Positions 45,801 through 57,700 of a DNA stretch of 64,000 bases are shown in pieces (positions within the stretch are counted from its first letter, which is position 1; every line of letters starts with the position of its first letter). Position numbers and translations under genes: made by a program. The notes beneath the pieces were generated by a model. It ran no database searches. It saw only the letters and a program-made list of their open reading frames with translations, and was not told the DNA's origin. This DNA is from Chondrosia reniformis. Its lineage: Eukaryota; Porifera; Demospongiae; Chondrillida; Chondrillidae. The stretch covers positions 5,512,501 to 5,576,500 of the forward strand of contig OX359193.1 in NCBI GenBank assembly GCA_947172415.1, in the 5' to 3' direction.

Positions 45801-48800
45801 TAATGGAAGGGCAAGTCACAGGCTATAATGTGTATAATATATGTTTACAAATCTTACCCATAAAATGTTTTTATGATGTGATTTTTGTTGCCACAATTTA
45901 TATCATGCCTCGCTTCACTTGGGTGATTTGATGATAATATTTATACCTACGTAACTTAATTAAAAACAGAAACTGGTTTTTATTTATTTAGGAAACACAG
46001 CTTAGGTTTTGTGGTGCATATTTGACAAAACATATACAGGAATTATTCATTTTCTTCATTATGGCCCTTGTATGCAGGCTTTAGTACAATTAACTCCCTT
46101 ACTTCAAAAAATGTAAAAAATTGGTATATATTAAACTGTATCCTCATCCAAAGCTCCATGGATTTTGAATCTACCAGTTTAGCCTGCATGTCTTTAGGAA
46201 AATGGTGCTTTAGATGGTTCATGCATGTATTTAATAGCCCTGAAACTATGATACATTTCATACAAATTCCATCCATCTATTCCTGGTAGAATGGTAAATT
46301 CGAAAGTTGTCCACTACACAAAACCCCAAGCATGGAGTTCTTTAAGGAATCACAGTGTTCCTTAGAGTACTCAGACTGGATTACTGAGAAAGGTACAGCT
46401 GGGAGGGAACTCTCATCATCTCCCACTGGAGGACCCTTTGTGTATGCCAAAGACACATCCGATCTAGAATCAAAAAAGCCAAAATGTGATAATTTAGGTA
46501 CTAGTGAAATGCTAAGTTTGGAGTCAAACAGTCTTTCCTTTAATGAGAATGATGAAATCTCAACTAGTCCGGAAACACCAGAACCGTCATTTTCTACCAC
46601 AAATAGCAAGATGTTAAGTGCTTCATTTTCAGACATCAGAAAAGTGGTCAACCCTGCGGAGAATGAATCTATAACATCACTTAGTAGTATAAATGTTGAA
46701 AGTGAGTATATACTATATATACCCTAGGCCTGCATTGTAATACAGTCCTTCTAACATGCATTCTATAGTCTTTGATGGCAAAGCAAAAGTTAAGAAAACG
46801 AGGAATAAAAACAAGAAAAAGTTAACCATCTTTTCAAGCAAAAAACGTGCAAAGAGCCCAAGTGAAGTTGAGGAGAAAGCCAAGCTGAAGGAAGGAGAAC
46901 TAGCATGGAGCCAATCTTTTTTATTTCAAGAAGAACTAAGTACAAATTGTGAACTCCTTTCACAATCGCTTGATCTCTCTAACTTACAGAAAAGGAGGAG
47001 ACAATTTGCCATCAAAGAAATAGCCATCAAGGAAGGCCAACCTAATCACTTAGAAGATGAAATTTTTACTGAACGAAGTCGATCAAAGTCTTTATCACCT
47101 GATGATGCACTATCAATTAACAGGACAATTTTAAGAACCTCATCTGATTCTTACAAGCCAGAGGAACAGAGTTCTCGTGTCACTTCGAGAAAGGCTATGT
47201 CTGTTAGTGAATCTACCTCATTGCAATTGCAGTATCAAAGCAGACATTCATCAAAAGTAAGTAGATACACCCTTATCTCACCCCATACCTTGTGCTGTTA
47301 GAGGAACACAATTTTGCCATACCAAAGTACGCAACTCCTTTTATGTACCACAAATCCTAACCCAAACTGTATTCTCTAAATAAACGTAAGATACCCATGC
47401 AATTTATTCTCAAATCATTCCACACTAACTATAAGAAACATGGCTTTAGACATGAGTAGTTTATTAATAATCTCTAACATTTCATAATTTAGGGTTCACT
47501 TGGAGAAGATCTTCTAATGCAAGATCAAGCTGTTAGAGATTCTTACTCAGAACTGTAAGTTTTGATAAATTGGAACATTCTATATATAGTAAGTGTAATG
47601 TATAAACTACACTTACGTGCTCATTTTATACATTTTAATCAGCAGTTCTGGCAAAAGAAATTCAAATTATGTTGACACTGTGGAAACTGCCTGTTCTGGT
47701 AAAAACATAGCCAAAGAGCTATCAGACATAGTGATCTATTTAGAGCCATTGAAATTCCTCTCTTTTAAGGTTAGTAATTTAACAAATGGAAAAATTGGGG
47801 ACTTTAAGATCTGAAGGCGATCCTAAAGCATTCATTTCCTCATCATTTGACTCTTCCATAGAGTCTTAACAGTTGCCTATGGCTCAACCATCGTTTTGGG
47901 TGGTTAAATGGAGACTCTGGATCCCATCAAGTGGACTTTGGTTCCACCTATTAGCTCATTGAGCTCCTCAGGAGACATGAATGAGTGGGATAATTCCAGA
48001 GTCAAATGATGATGATACATTTGCTAGGATTACTGATTTTCATATTCCTAAACAGTTCTAATTGTATTTCATAAGAGAATGCTTATAACCTTCATCTTAT
48101 GTTTAATCTACACCCATCCACCCACCCACACACCCATCCACACACCCATCCACCCACCCACACACCCATCCACCCACCCACACACCCATCCACCCACCCA
48201 CACACCCATCCACCCACACACCCATTCATCCACACACCCATCCACCCACCCACACACACACATAAACCTACAATAATCCACTGCTATAGAATGAAACATG
48301 GAACCAGATGAAATGTACAGAAATGTTTTCTGTATGCGAGCCCAATGCCAAAAAGGCAATCAAGAAGACAGCAACTGAATTTTCAGTGTGAGTATTTTCA
48401 TGAGACTCTCGGTTTTATATACAAAAACAATCTATGTGTATATACATAATATTCACAGTTACACAAATGTGTATGTAATGCTCTATGTTGTCATAGAAAA
48501 TGTTTACCATCCTATATTTGCTTATACGTATATGTAGTTCCTTACTTTTGTGGACAAATAATGTTGAGATATCATTTCATATTTTATATTAGGTATAATG
48601 TCAATCACTTCAGTCGTATTTATCCTTCTGCCACTCGCATCAACTCATCCAATTTCAGCCCCAGTCAGTTTTGGTTGCACGGTTGTCAAATGGTGGCCCT
48701 CAATTACCAGACCTCAGGTGACCATAGTTTTATTAGTGCACAAAAGTCCATACATTATGAAATCATTACTTGCAGAATTGCAGAATGTACTATTTCATTA

Positions 48801-51800
48801 CAATATAGAAACATATGTACGTATATATATATGCATAACCAAAAATGGAAACATACATACAAAGATATAAGGTATATTCCTATATACAGTAGTTTGTATT
48901 TACATTAAAAATGATAGAAATGCGTACATTCAAAAATATAATTCTTATAAAAGGAAGTGCATTTGAAATTAATAATACATTACAATTTAATGCAACTGGA
49001 ACAAAACATGACAACTACTACATCTGTACATATTACAATTTCCTTTCCTTGTTTCCAAAAAACTATAATTGTGTAATAAAACAGGATGTTAACATAATTT
49101 ATAGTACTGTGTAACACCTTAAAAGATCTTTAATAGACATTTTACATGCCTTCTTTATTAATTGTCCAATCACGTTACCATATCTGTACCTATATCTTCT
49201 CTATGTAGACTCACCGATGCAACATAACATGAGTCTATTTCAGCTGAACAACAGCTGTGGATATGTTGAGAAACCAAAGGTAAGGACCCACTCATGATCA
49301 GACTTTAGCACAAGAGAAACACATACTGTATACCCTTTGTGCATACATGTGTATGCAAATCATTTAGCATGTTTGTGGACATACGTATAAAATGTATGTT
49401 CAGTAATTTTGGCAGAGGATAATTGAAGTATTTAATGTATATAGCCTATAAAACGTTTGTCAGAAGAGTTGTACAGGAGAGAGAGAAGAGGATAAATATT
49501 AAAATTCTTTTCTTCCTTTTTGACCCTTGAAGTTTCTTTGCATAATAGAGTTCGATTAATCTCTTCAAACTTATATACTGTATATACCTAGTGAATTAAA
49601 ATTTACTATTTAAGTCCTCAAATCTCCTATGCATGTTACATATAAGTAAATTGTAAATTTAGGTACATCTCTCTGTTATAGAATCTCCATGAGCAGTGCA
49701 TGAAATATTATGCAGGATCACTAAGTGAAAATGACAAAACAAATATCACTATTACAGTAAGTGGCAGTCTTTAGTTTATACTAACATGTATTTAATTTAA
49801 TTGGAACATTCCTAGATGAATACCTTTAACTTCCTTCTCACATTTGTATAAAATAGATGGCTGTATACGTACGTATATACATAAGTATTGTAAGATAGTA
49901 ATGAACTCAACATTTATTATAATATTCGGCTGCTATATTGTGATGACAGGGATGTATGTATGTTCAGTATTACAGTATTTCCATGTACGTATATGCAGCT
50001 CATATCTGGAGAATGCCTACCTGCTTCAAACTCCTCAAACTTGCCAACAGTAGAAATTGAGGTGAGAACAGTCTCCATAAAATACAATGTATATACACAC
50101 ATATGTATGTATATACGTACAGAGCATGTAAGATATATAATGGTTCAACGGATTTTTAAACCAAATTATGTACTATATGTATACTGTAGATATGTACAAG
50201 ACTTGTTATCTGAGTTAATATTTCTTTGTACTAAATTGCAGATAATTGGAGTTCCTGGTGAATCATTTAAGTTCAGATTAATGACTAGTCATGCAACCGG
50301 TGGATCTGTTGTATGGGACCAGCAGAATACAATCAGCTTTGCACTGTACTTCCCTGAACTGGCCGTAATGAAGGTTACATCAGGAACAGGTATTGCAAAT
50401 GTATCCAGAAGCCATGCACATCTCAGGCCCTCACCATTTTCAATCTTCAACTGATTGAATTTTAGTGATAGGAATTTATTTTGTTTTTTTATCTTTACTT
50501 CTACAAAATTGACATTTTGAACTTTATAATGAGAATTTAATTATATACACTGTATTCCTCAGGGAAAATGTTTAGGTTAAGCCACATGTAGGAATTAAAT
50601 ATCACATGATTCATGTTTTGGGGTACATACATGATATGTATACATATATGTTAAGTATTTATTATTCATATACTGTACGTGTTTTTATATATAGAATCAA
50701 CTTCATTTCCTCTGAAGGCATTACAAAGTGGCTATCGATACTTGTATCTCACCCCCGGTCATAGCCTCACAACCAATATAGTACCATTCATCTTTACAAG
50801 AATACATGTATGTAAGACTGTTTGTGGAGAATCTGCTTACTATAACTATATACAGAATATACATACGTACATACATACAGTATGTATGTACACAATACAT
50901 TCATGTACGTATATATTCAACCCCCTTTGTCCCAAGTTCAAGTACAAAGCTAAGAATGTATACAATTATTAAATTATTATGCAATTATTGTTTATTCTTC
51001 TCGTTTCAGATCAACAGATGTCAACAACCCAAGAGCAACCCTCATTCCCTTTCAGTGGCAGTAGATCTCAATGGAATGGAGCCCATGGAGATCAGTATCC
51101 CGGTACCACAGGTACTTAGTACATACTGGACACTTGCGTAGATGTATACTTTATGCATACATATATATACATGCAAATAATAAACAACACTGGATAATTA
51201 TGCCAACCAACCAAGTGACAATCGTCTACTTGGCTGGGGGACCGAAGTCCTATTTGTGACAACCAGTGATGACTTCCTAGTCATCCAATTTGCAACAATA
51301 GCCTAGCGCAGGCTCAAGTGCAATAAACTCCCCTTTTTCATATATATACATGTACATGCACATGTGCAAATAATTTAATAGCACACTATGTGGTCAGCAT
51401 GTAGTATTATACATACAAACATACATCTTAACTTGACAAGCAATAGTTATACACATATTATGTATATATTAAAGGGGTACATGTGATGTCAGCATGTAGT
51501 ATTATAAATACGTATATACATGCAGTGTATCTTCTATATTCATTGACAGTCCACTCCATCCTTCTATATACACTCACTTTGATGTAATAATAGTCAAATA
51601 TGAGTAATTATTAAGTCCTTATAAAATATCTGGTAATGCTTTACACTGTTGTAGAATTTGACACCTCTCCCCATTATTACTGATGTTTTTAAGAAAATGG
51701 AGTTAGATGATAATCCAGAAGATTTCAAGCTGGTCAAAGTAGATCAATCTGGAGATGGTCAGTAACTTTCACATTCTTGCTCTTACAATGGGAATAATTT

Positions 51801-53653
51801 CTACAGTAGTAAATTTTTATAAAAAGCAACATGATCTATTAAATCAAAAACATGTTTATATATTTTTGGACTTGTTTTTAACTCTTTAAATGGGAAATTT
51901 ATGCAATGTATACTGTATGTATGTCTATAATGTAAATATATACATGTACAATATGAATTGCATGCATATGTACAATATAACTGCTGGATGAATAACAATG
52001 TATATGTGCGATTCATTGGTTACATTTAATGCTTCTTGCATATACGTGTCTACTCCTTTTTCTATTTCCAAAATGCTGTTTTATAGAGGAAGAATTAGCC
52101 TACGATAGTAGCTTGTCACAAGCAGATATTACTACCTGTCTTTTTAAAATAAAAGACAACTCGCCTAAACTAAGCATGATTGCAATAGAATTTGGTAAAC
52201 TGCCACTAAGCGAGTATTTAGATCCGGTAACACTTATCGCAGATTCAAGAACAGTAGCCAGGTATTCCTTCAAATACATGATTTCTGCACATACGTACAT
52301 ATATATATATATGTACATAAATACTTAGTCATGCATCAATTACTATATATTAATATCACAGATGCTTAACTGTTAAGTCAGTGTATATTTACATACCTAT
52401 GGATAACCACTGGAATATATATAATGTTATGCCAAACCAGCCAAGTCACAAGGTCCTATATATCTTGGCTGGGAGATGATGTGCTATTAAAGGAGTAATC
52501 AGTGACTTTCATCCCCCAACCAAGATATACGGATAAGACCTAGGTCACTGGTGGTGATTTGGTGGTGATTCCAGTAATTATGCATAGTATATATGTCAGA
52601 CGTAGCCTTTACACAAGCATCAGTTGTGCAATAAGCTCCCTTCTCGTACATGCTTCCGGTCTACAGTATATAAATATTCACAAATTTGCAGACACACACA
52701 ACATACATACTTACATATATAATATAAAGAGATAATTATAAGTACATAAGCATGCATGCATATAATTAACTCAACAGTGGAGTATAAAAGGAACACTTTT
52801 TATTGTTCTATTAATTTTTCAAGATCTAGCATGCATGTTACATATAATACTGGTAATACTTTTTCGTATGTATTGATGGTTGAACTTAAGATGTAAGGCC
52901 AATCTTAAAGCTTTGATATCCTCATCATTTGACTCTGGATTTTACCCCACCCACTCATGTCTCTGTCCTGTGGAGCTCAATGAGCAATGGGTGGAACTGA
53001 AGTTCACCTGATACATAATATGGGAAACCAGAGTCCCCCCTTAGCCACTCAAAAGATGGTTTAAGTTCATTACACCTCAAGTTGGTGGGTAAAATCAAAA
53101 TCAAGTAATGAGGATGTGTTAATATTACTAATATACTTATGTATATATATATTATACTATATATAAATAAAAAATATATATAATATGACTTATCGGCATA
53201 TCTACTTTTGTCATTTTGTATTATAGTGATCTCATTATGAATGTTGTATCCCATGTTACTGATACGAGCAATATCAAGGAAGTACTCAAAGATGCCACAA
53301 TATTGGAAGATGAGGACCAAATTCTGCAGTCATTCCATTTTACTTTGGCAACAGGTGATAGAAAAGATCCATCTGTTATCAGAAACTTAAAAAATGATGA
53401 TTTAATTGTTGAGGCTGTTAGCAAATTAAAGGGTAGTTCCTTCCTTCTCTTTTGCATAAAAGAGCCAGAGGTCTCGCCGGATACCCTGGAACAATACACA
53501 GCACCCACCAACGATCACACAGAACTAGACAGTACTAGTGAATCACCAGTGGAGTTTATCTGTGGAGCATCAGAAATCAGGAAGAGATGGTTAAACTATT
53601 GTAAAGATGGAGACAATTACTCTGACCATACTCCCCCCTTAAAAGTTACATGA
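39839..53653 (+). CDS. PLCE1: Phospholipase C, epsilon type, without RasGEF domain (23 exons)
   Basis: Exons: 39839-40129, 42168-42236, 42600-42884, 43487-44203, 44520-44627, 44803-44895, 45247-45345, 45718-45783, 46290-46701, 46769-47256, 47493-47554, 47643-47769, 48290-48387, 48593-48717, 49209-49279, 49682-49756, 49999-50061, 50242-50389, 50695-50807, 51010-51111, 51655-51757, 52087-52261, 53227-53653. Phases agree; 1438 residues. Order: PH-like/EF-like N-terminus (to about 415), X box with [12 protein letters not shown] (H434) and IIYHGHTL (H479), calcium-ligand [10 protein letters not shown] and ENHCS, a 350-residue basic Ser-rich X-Y linker, Y box with [15 protein letters not shown] and [13 protein letters not shown]2, and two Ras-association-like domains (the last ending [12 protein letters not shown], as in human PLCE1). 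It hydrolyses PIP2. The linker and RA pair favour epsilon over beta, gamma or delta. The N-terminal CDC25 domain of vertebrate PLCE1 is absent. Confidence 0.9.
40130..42167. other. First intron of the phospholipase C gene
   Basis: Contains a minus-orientation copy of the purine-rich dispersed repeat (about 40790-40945, with TTCCACCATTCAACCGTGAT). A 130-codon open frame at 41455-41847 lies here, but it has biased, non-protein-like composition and no family resemblance. Confidence 0.55.
40790..40945 (-). repeat. Purine-rich dispersed repeat, inverted copy
   Basis: Reverse orientation of the 16430-16690 family: GACGAGGATACAAGAGTC, CTCCACTGGGCGAGACA and GGAATTCCACCATTCA are recognisable. It is truncated relative to the longest copies. 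Confidence 0.7.
45595..45668. repeat. Simple sequence: CA run followed by GA run
   Basis: ACACACACACAC followed by a long GAGAGA tract in a phospholipase C intron. Low-complexity DNA. Confidence 0.85.
46135..46225 (+). repeat. Purine-rich dispersed repeat, 3' fragment
   Basis: Only the end of the element is left: CCTCATCCAAAGCTCC, then GGAAAATGGTGCTTTAGAT. It lies about 65 bp before the phospholipase exon at 46290. Confidence 0.6.
47815..48036. mobile_element. Inverted-repeat element (MITE-like), copy 1
   Basis: The ends are long inverted repeats built around TCCTCATCATTTGACTCT and AGAGTCAAATGATGATGA. The middle contains GAGCTCCTCAGGAGACATGA. The same element, opposite way round, lies at 52886-53135. 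Non-coding, in a phospholipase C intron. Confidence 0.75.
48108..48262. repeat. CCCATCCACCCACCCACACA tandem array
   Basis: About eight variable units of roughly 20 bp, purely C/A/T on the sense strand. It ends about 28 bp before the phospholipase exon at 48290, so it occupies the polypyrimidine-tract region of that intron. Confidence 0.85.
51195..51335. repeat. Dispersed repeat shared with 52432-52655, copy 1
   Basis: Shared blocks with the second copy are CCAAGT.ACA, CTTGGCTGGG and GTGCAATAA.CTCCC. Non-coding; type unknown. Confidence 0.55.
52432..52655. repeat. Dispersed repeat shared with 51195-51335, copy 2
   Basis: Contains CCAGCCAAGTCACAAGGTCC and, inverted, CCAACCAAGATATACGGATA. A partly palindromic structure suggests an inverted-repeat element. 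It ends in GTGCAATAAGCTCCCTTCTC. Confidence 0.55.
52886..53135. mobile_element. Inverted-repeat element (MITE-like), copy 2
   Basis: Opposite-orientation relative of 47815-48036, with TATCCTCATCATTTGACTCT at one end and a degraded inverted end near 53115. The shared middle includes CCCACTCATGTCTC and GAGCTCAATGAGC. It lies in the last intron of the phospholipase gene. Confidence 0.7.
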
Positions 53654-54260
53654 CATGAAGATTATTATATGTAGTTTGGTATATCTATATCTGTTTATCT
53701 GTACATTCTGTCATTAAATATTTAGGAACAGTGACAATTTAAAGCTTATTGAGCAGAATGGCATGATTATGAGTTGAATACATGCACATGCATACATGTA
53801 CAGCAGGTTCATTAGGCATATATGGATATTTACCTTTTCAAGTAGAATTAAAAGGCATAAATCTTAATTCAGTGGTGGCATTTATTTTAATTAATTCGAC
53901 TGTAAATTAGCTATGGTGAAAAATTGTAGTCATGCATGTCAAATTTACACATTTAACAGAGGCCGATATTTCAATGCGATCGAGTTGATTGGTGTGGTTA
54001 GCGTACACGTACGTATATATACGCGTGGTTTCTCTTTGGCTGGAATGTTGAAGGTATATAGGGATTCGAAATCTAGGAATAAAACGAACTCCCATATATA
54101 GTCTTAGATTATATCACTAAATATATACTTATGTGCAACATGCAGTTTATAACTACCTATAGTTTGGGGAGTTAACAGATCTAGAAACGTGCATCTTTCC
54201 GTATAACAGAGTTACACCCCTAAAAATACATTAAATTTTGGTATATATATATATAGTCAA

Positions 54261-54425
54261 ATGGAGAGATATGAAGCTTATAGACTTCTAGTCAGCATTC
54301 ACAGACAGCTGAGCCATACCGAACGCTACCACGACGCTCAGAGGGCTGGGATCGTTGGTAACATAATACCACTTTTTATTTATCAATTAATTGTAAAATT
54401 ATTACAGTTTTCTTCTGTAGAATAG
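54261..54425 (+). CDS. Small open frame or first coding exon, unrecognised
   Basis: ATG followed by ERYEAYRLLVSIHRQLSHTE and RYHDAQRAGIV, which looks protein-like (charged, helical, GC-richer than its surroundings). The next bases form a good donor (GTTG|GTAACATA at 54357), after which the frame becomes hydrophobic and stops at 54425. It could be the first exon of a plus-strand gene running into the TTC28 region, or a small stand-alone protein of 54 residues. I do not recognise it, and no downstream exon was identified. Confidence 0.3.
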   Translation: MERYEAYRLLVSIHRQLSHTERYHDAQRAGIVGNIIPLFIYQLIVKLLQFSSVE

Positions 54426-54723
54426 TTATACATTTATGGGAAGTGTTGTAAGACTTATGCAATTGGATTGGGATAATTTCATAATGCACCATGCAGATTT
54501 ACTATACTGTACTAGGTAAGTGTAGTATACAATGCATGTCATATGTATAATATAATATTCAAAATGCACTTAAGAAAAATTTATGTGGAGCATACAAAAT
54601 GTATAGCATTGAAATGCATACAAGGACATTCGGTTCGTTAAAATGAAATATGCTTACAGACAGCATTTTGCTATGTACAATTTACATTATATAAAGTCTA
54701 TATTGGTGATATTAAGGATAAAA

Positions 54724-57700
54724 TTAACAAAGGACTGCTAACTCCTCAGTTGGTTTAGCTGAGACAACAGGACGTGGAGCAAGCATCTCCATCTGTTCTT
54801 CAGGACCTACAAAGGGGGTAAGAAAAAGCTTTAAAATAATAATTGTATTGCTTGATTGATTATTGCATAATTGATGCATCTTAATGATGGTGCATCCTAG
54901 GCAAAATCAAAAGCTTCTTAGCACTCCAATCAAACAAATTATTTGATTTTCCTTCATTTCCAATGTTTAGACAAACACCAACCTAACATCTAGACAATAC
55001 TTGTGTTTACGTATATAAACAAATCAACTTGTATGTATGTATATAAGTATACTCACCAAACACAGCTAGAAGTGAATTGATTGCATAATCAAGTACTTGG
55101 CCTTGCTCTGCCACTGGTGACTTCACATGAACAGTAATGTTGTGAGAAACACCCGATGTTGTTTCAAACCCCAGCGAAGAGAGGAACTCTTGACTACCTC
55201 GGACTATCCAAGTCAGTGAGTCTATTTGTGTTGTCATTGAACAGTCTCCATTTTCAGCAGAAACAGAAGCTTTGTGCAGCTGCCAAGAAGTGAGAAATTA
55301 AGACTCATTAATTGAAAATACTTCAACTAAAAGTCACATATACCATGTGGGGTAGGAACATGAATGAATACAGTAACTCACTACATTTAGCAATGATGTT
55401 GCGGCTGTGGGATGCTTGGCCAAGAGTTGAAGGGCCTTTAGTGCACCTGCAGGAAGACCTATGATACGAATATCAGAAAATAGGTAATTTAGTCATAGTA
55501 ATTGCACCCACTGCATGTAAACATGCAAATCAACAAACATGCACCTAAAAAGTACATACAAAGGATTCAAAGAACTTCCAGAAAGACTCTCAGTCTCACT
55601 GATGAAGGGTGGTATTCCCTAAAACACAGCTGTCTGGCCCAATGGAGCAGAAGAATAAAGAGAAGACTCTTGTATCCTCATCCGAAGCTCTTACTAGATT
55701 TACGTAGTTTCCTATATGCCTTTTACTGTATACAGTATGTAGAATAGATGTACGTAGTATGTAGGAAATGGTGTTTAGATTACTCATACGATTAAAATTA
55801 AACAAAAAACATCACAATAATTAAACACTAGATTATCTTACCTAACAGTGAATCAATGAACTTTCTACATCTTCTTTGTACATGGGAATCATCGTGCTCT
55901 GGAAATATGACTGTACTGGGCACATCTCTGCTTATTGGGCTGATAAAGTGGAAACCAACGCTCTTCAAGAGCTCCTTCCATCCTGGAACAGGTCCAATCT
56001 TCTTGTCAATCATCTGCTCCGAAGTATACTTTGGATCCATGGCACCCTCCTGAACTCTTTTTATTGATGAAGTAACCTTGAAAATGATGTAAGAAAGAGT
56101 AAGTAAAATGTTTATACATACCAGAAGAGACTGTTGACAGGAATTGTTAACTAAAAAGTGACAAAAACATTTGCTGGATGTTACAACCAGTTATCAAAAG
56201 GTATCTTAAAAACCAAGTCATGACATAACATGATTTTATGAAATCTCGTAGGGAAGCATAATAAGTGTCCTTACCATTGCCTGTAGGACCTTCAGACCAG
56301 CAACAAGATAGTCTTCTGAGGCTTGTAGCATACTTCTAAAAGCAGCAGCCATTTCTACTGATCTGTCCTTCAAGATGATATTCTTGCCAATCAGCAGATA
56401 ACCAGCCCAGTGAATGGGATGTGCGTACTTCTTGTTACTGCTCACAGTCTGCATGGCATAGCCCAGAGCTCGACTGGCTCTACTTCCATAGAGGAGGCTA
56501 CTGTAGAAGGCATTCATCATGAGCCTTGACGCTTGATTGGAGGTGGGCCACAGAGGTACAAGGACAGCTTGAGCACCTGCGGCTAGGAAGGCGGCGGCCA
56601 TTGTTATCACACCCCCTGAGGTGAGGTATTGGTCCTTTGTACGATAACAACCACTGACGGTTACCAATTTCGAAGTTAACTTTGACTGAAGGATTTCGTT
56701 TGCACTCATGAGATACTCAACTGGTTCCGGTGTTCCACTTGCTGCTCCGTCAGCCTGGCCTCTCCTCCCGTAACCAGTACCATCTCCCTCACTGCGTTCA
56801 AAGTCTGGCTCGCTTCCTGTCATCATATCACTTCTTGGAGCCAACACGAACACTGACTCATTCCAAGACATTCCAGTACAAAAGTGAATACACCCAGCAG
56901 TTGCCATTCTTCTGAGAACCCGATCTTTTGAGGCAGTTTCTCCCAGTAAAGGTTTGGTTTCCAACAGGTCAGCAATGATTCTGGTCTCCCTCTCTGCATT
57001 GTACATGATGCCTGGTTCCAGGTAAGTATCACTGGCTGGCGTGGCAGGATTACCAATAACTAAGGGCTCACTGACACTTGGTCGCTCAACAGGTGAAGCC
57101 ATTCCACTTCGCAAGAATGGAATGTCCAACTCATTGCCAAAGGGCTTAAAGTCGACCTCTGTAGAAGCTAAAGATGTCGAAGAACCTCTTTGGGATTGAG
57201 CCATGGAATGTTTTCTAAACATTACTGGCGTAGAAGTCCCTCTGCTGGTTGGTGAAGCAGCTCTGTGGTCACCTTCGGGACTGACACTGTGGAGACGAGA
57301 AACACTGCTCCTTTGCTGCGTCCTACTGGAGCTCTTGCTGATAAGTGACTGTATAGAGAGAGAGATGTGCAATTGGAATCGCTGGTGAAGGTAAGAGGAA
57401 GCAGAATCACCTCTTAAAAGAGAATATGGAATGAGAAAGAGATCTTTATCAGGAATTATGATCAATGGCGTACTGGTTCCTTGTTGCTTAGGTAGGCCAC
57501 TCTCGATGGGCCTTATAAGGACGCTGTATAAGTCTTGTATAGGCTGGAGGTTGGGTGGGGAGTAGATGCTCCTTGTTCGAACCGGAATGTGGTTACGTCT
57601 CTCTCCTCCTGCCATGAAGCCATGCCGTGGGCTATCCTTTCCCGACACATCATTACTCCCGATTGAAATAGAATCATCGTCCCAATCCAGATCTTCTGAT

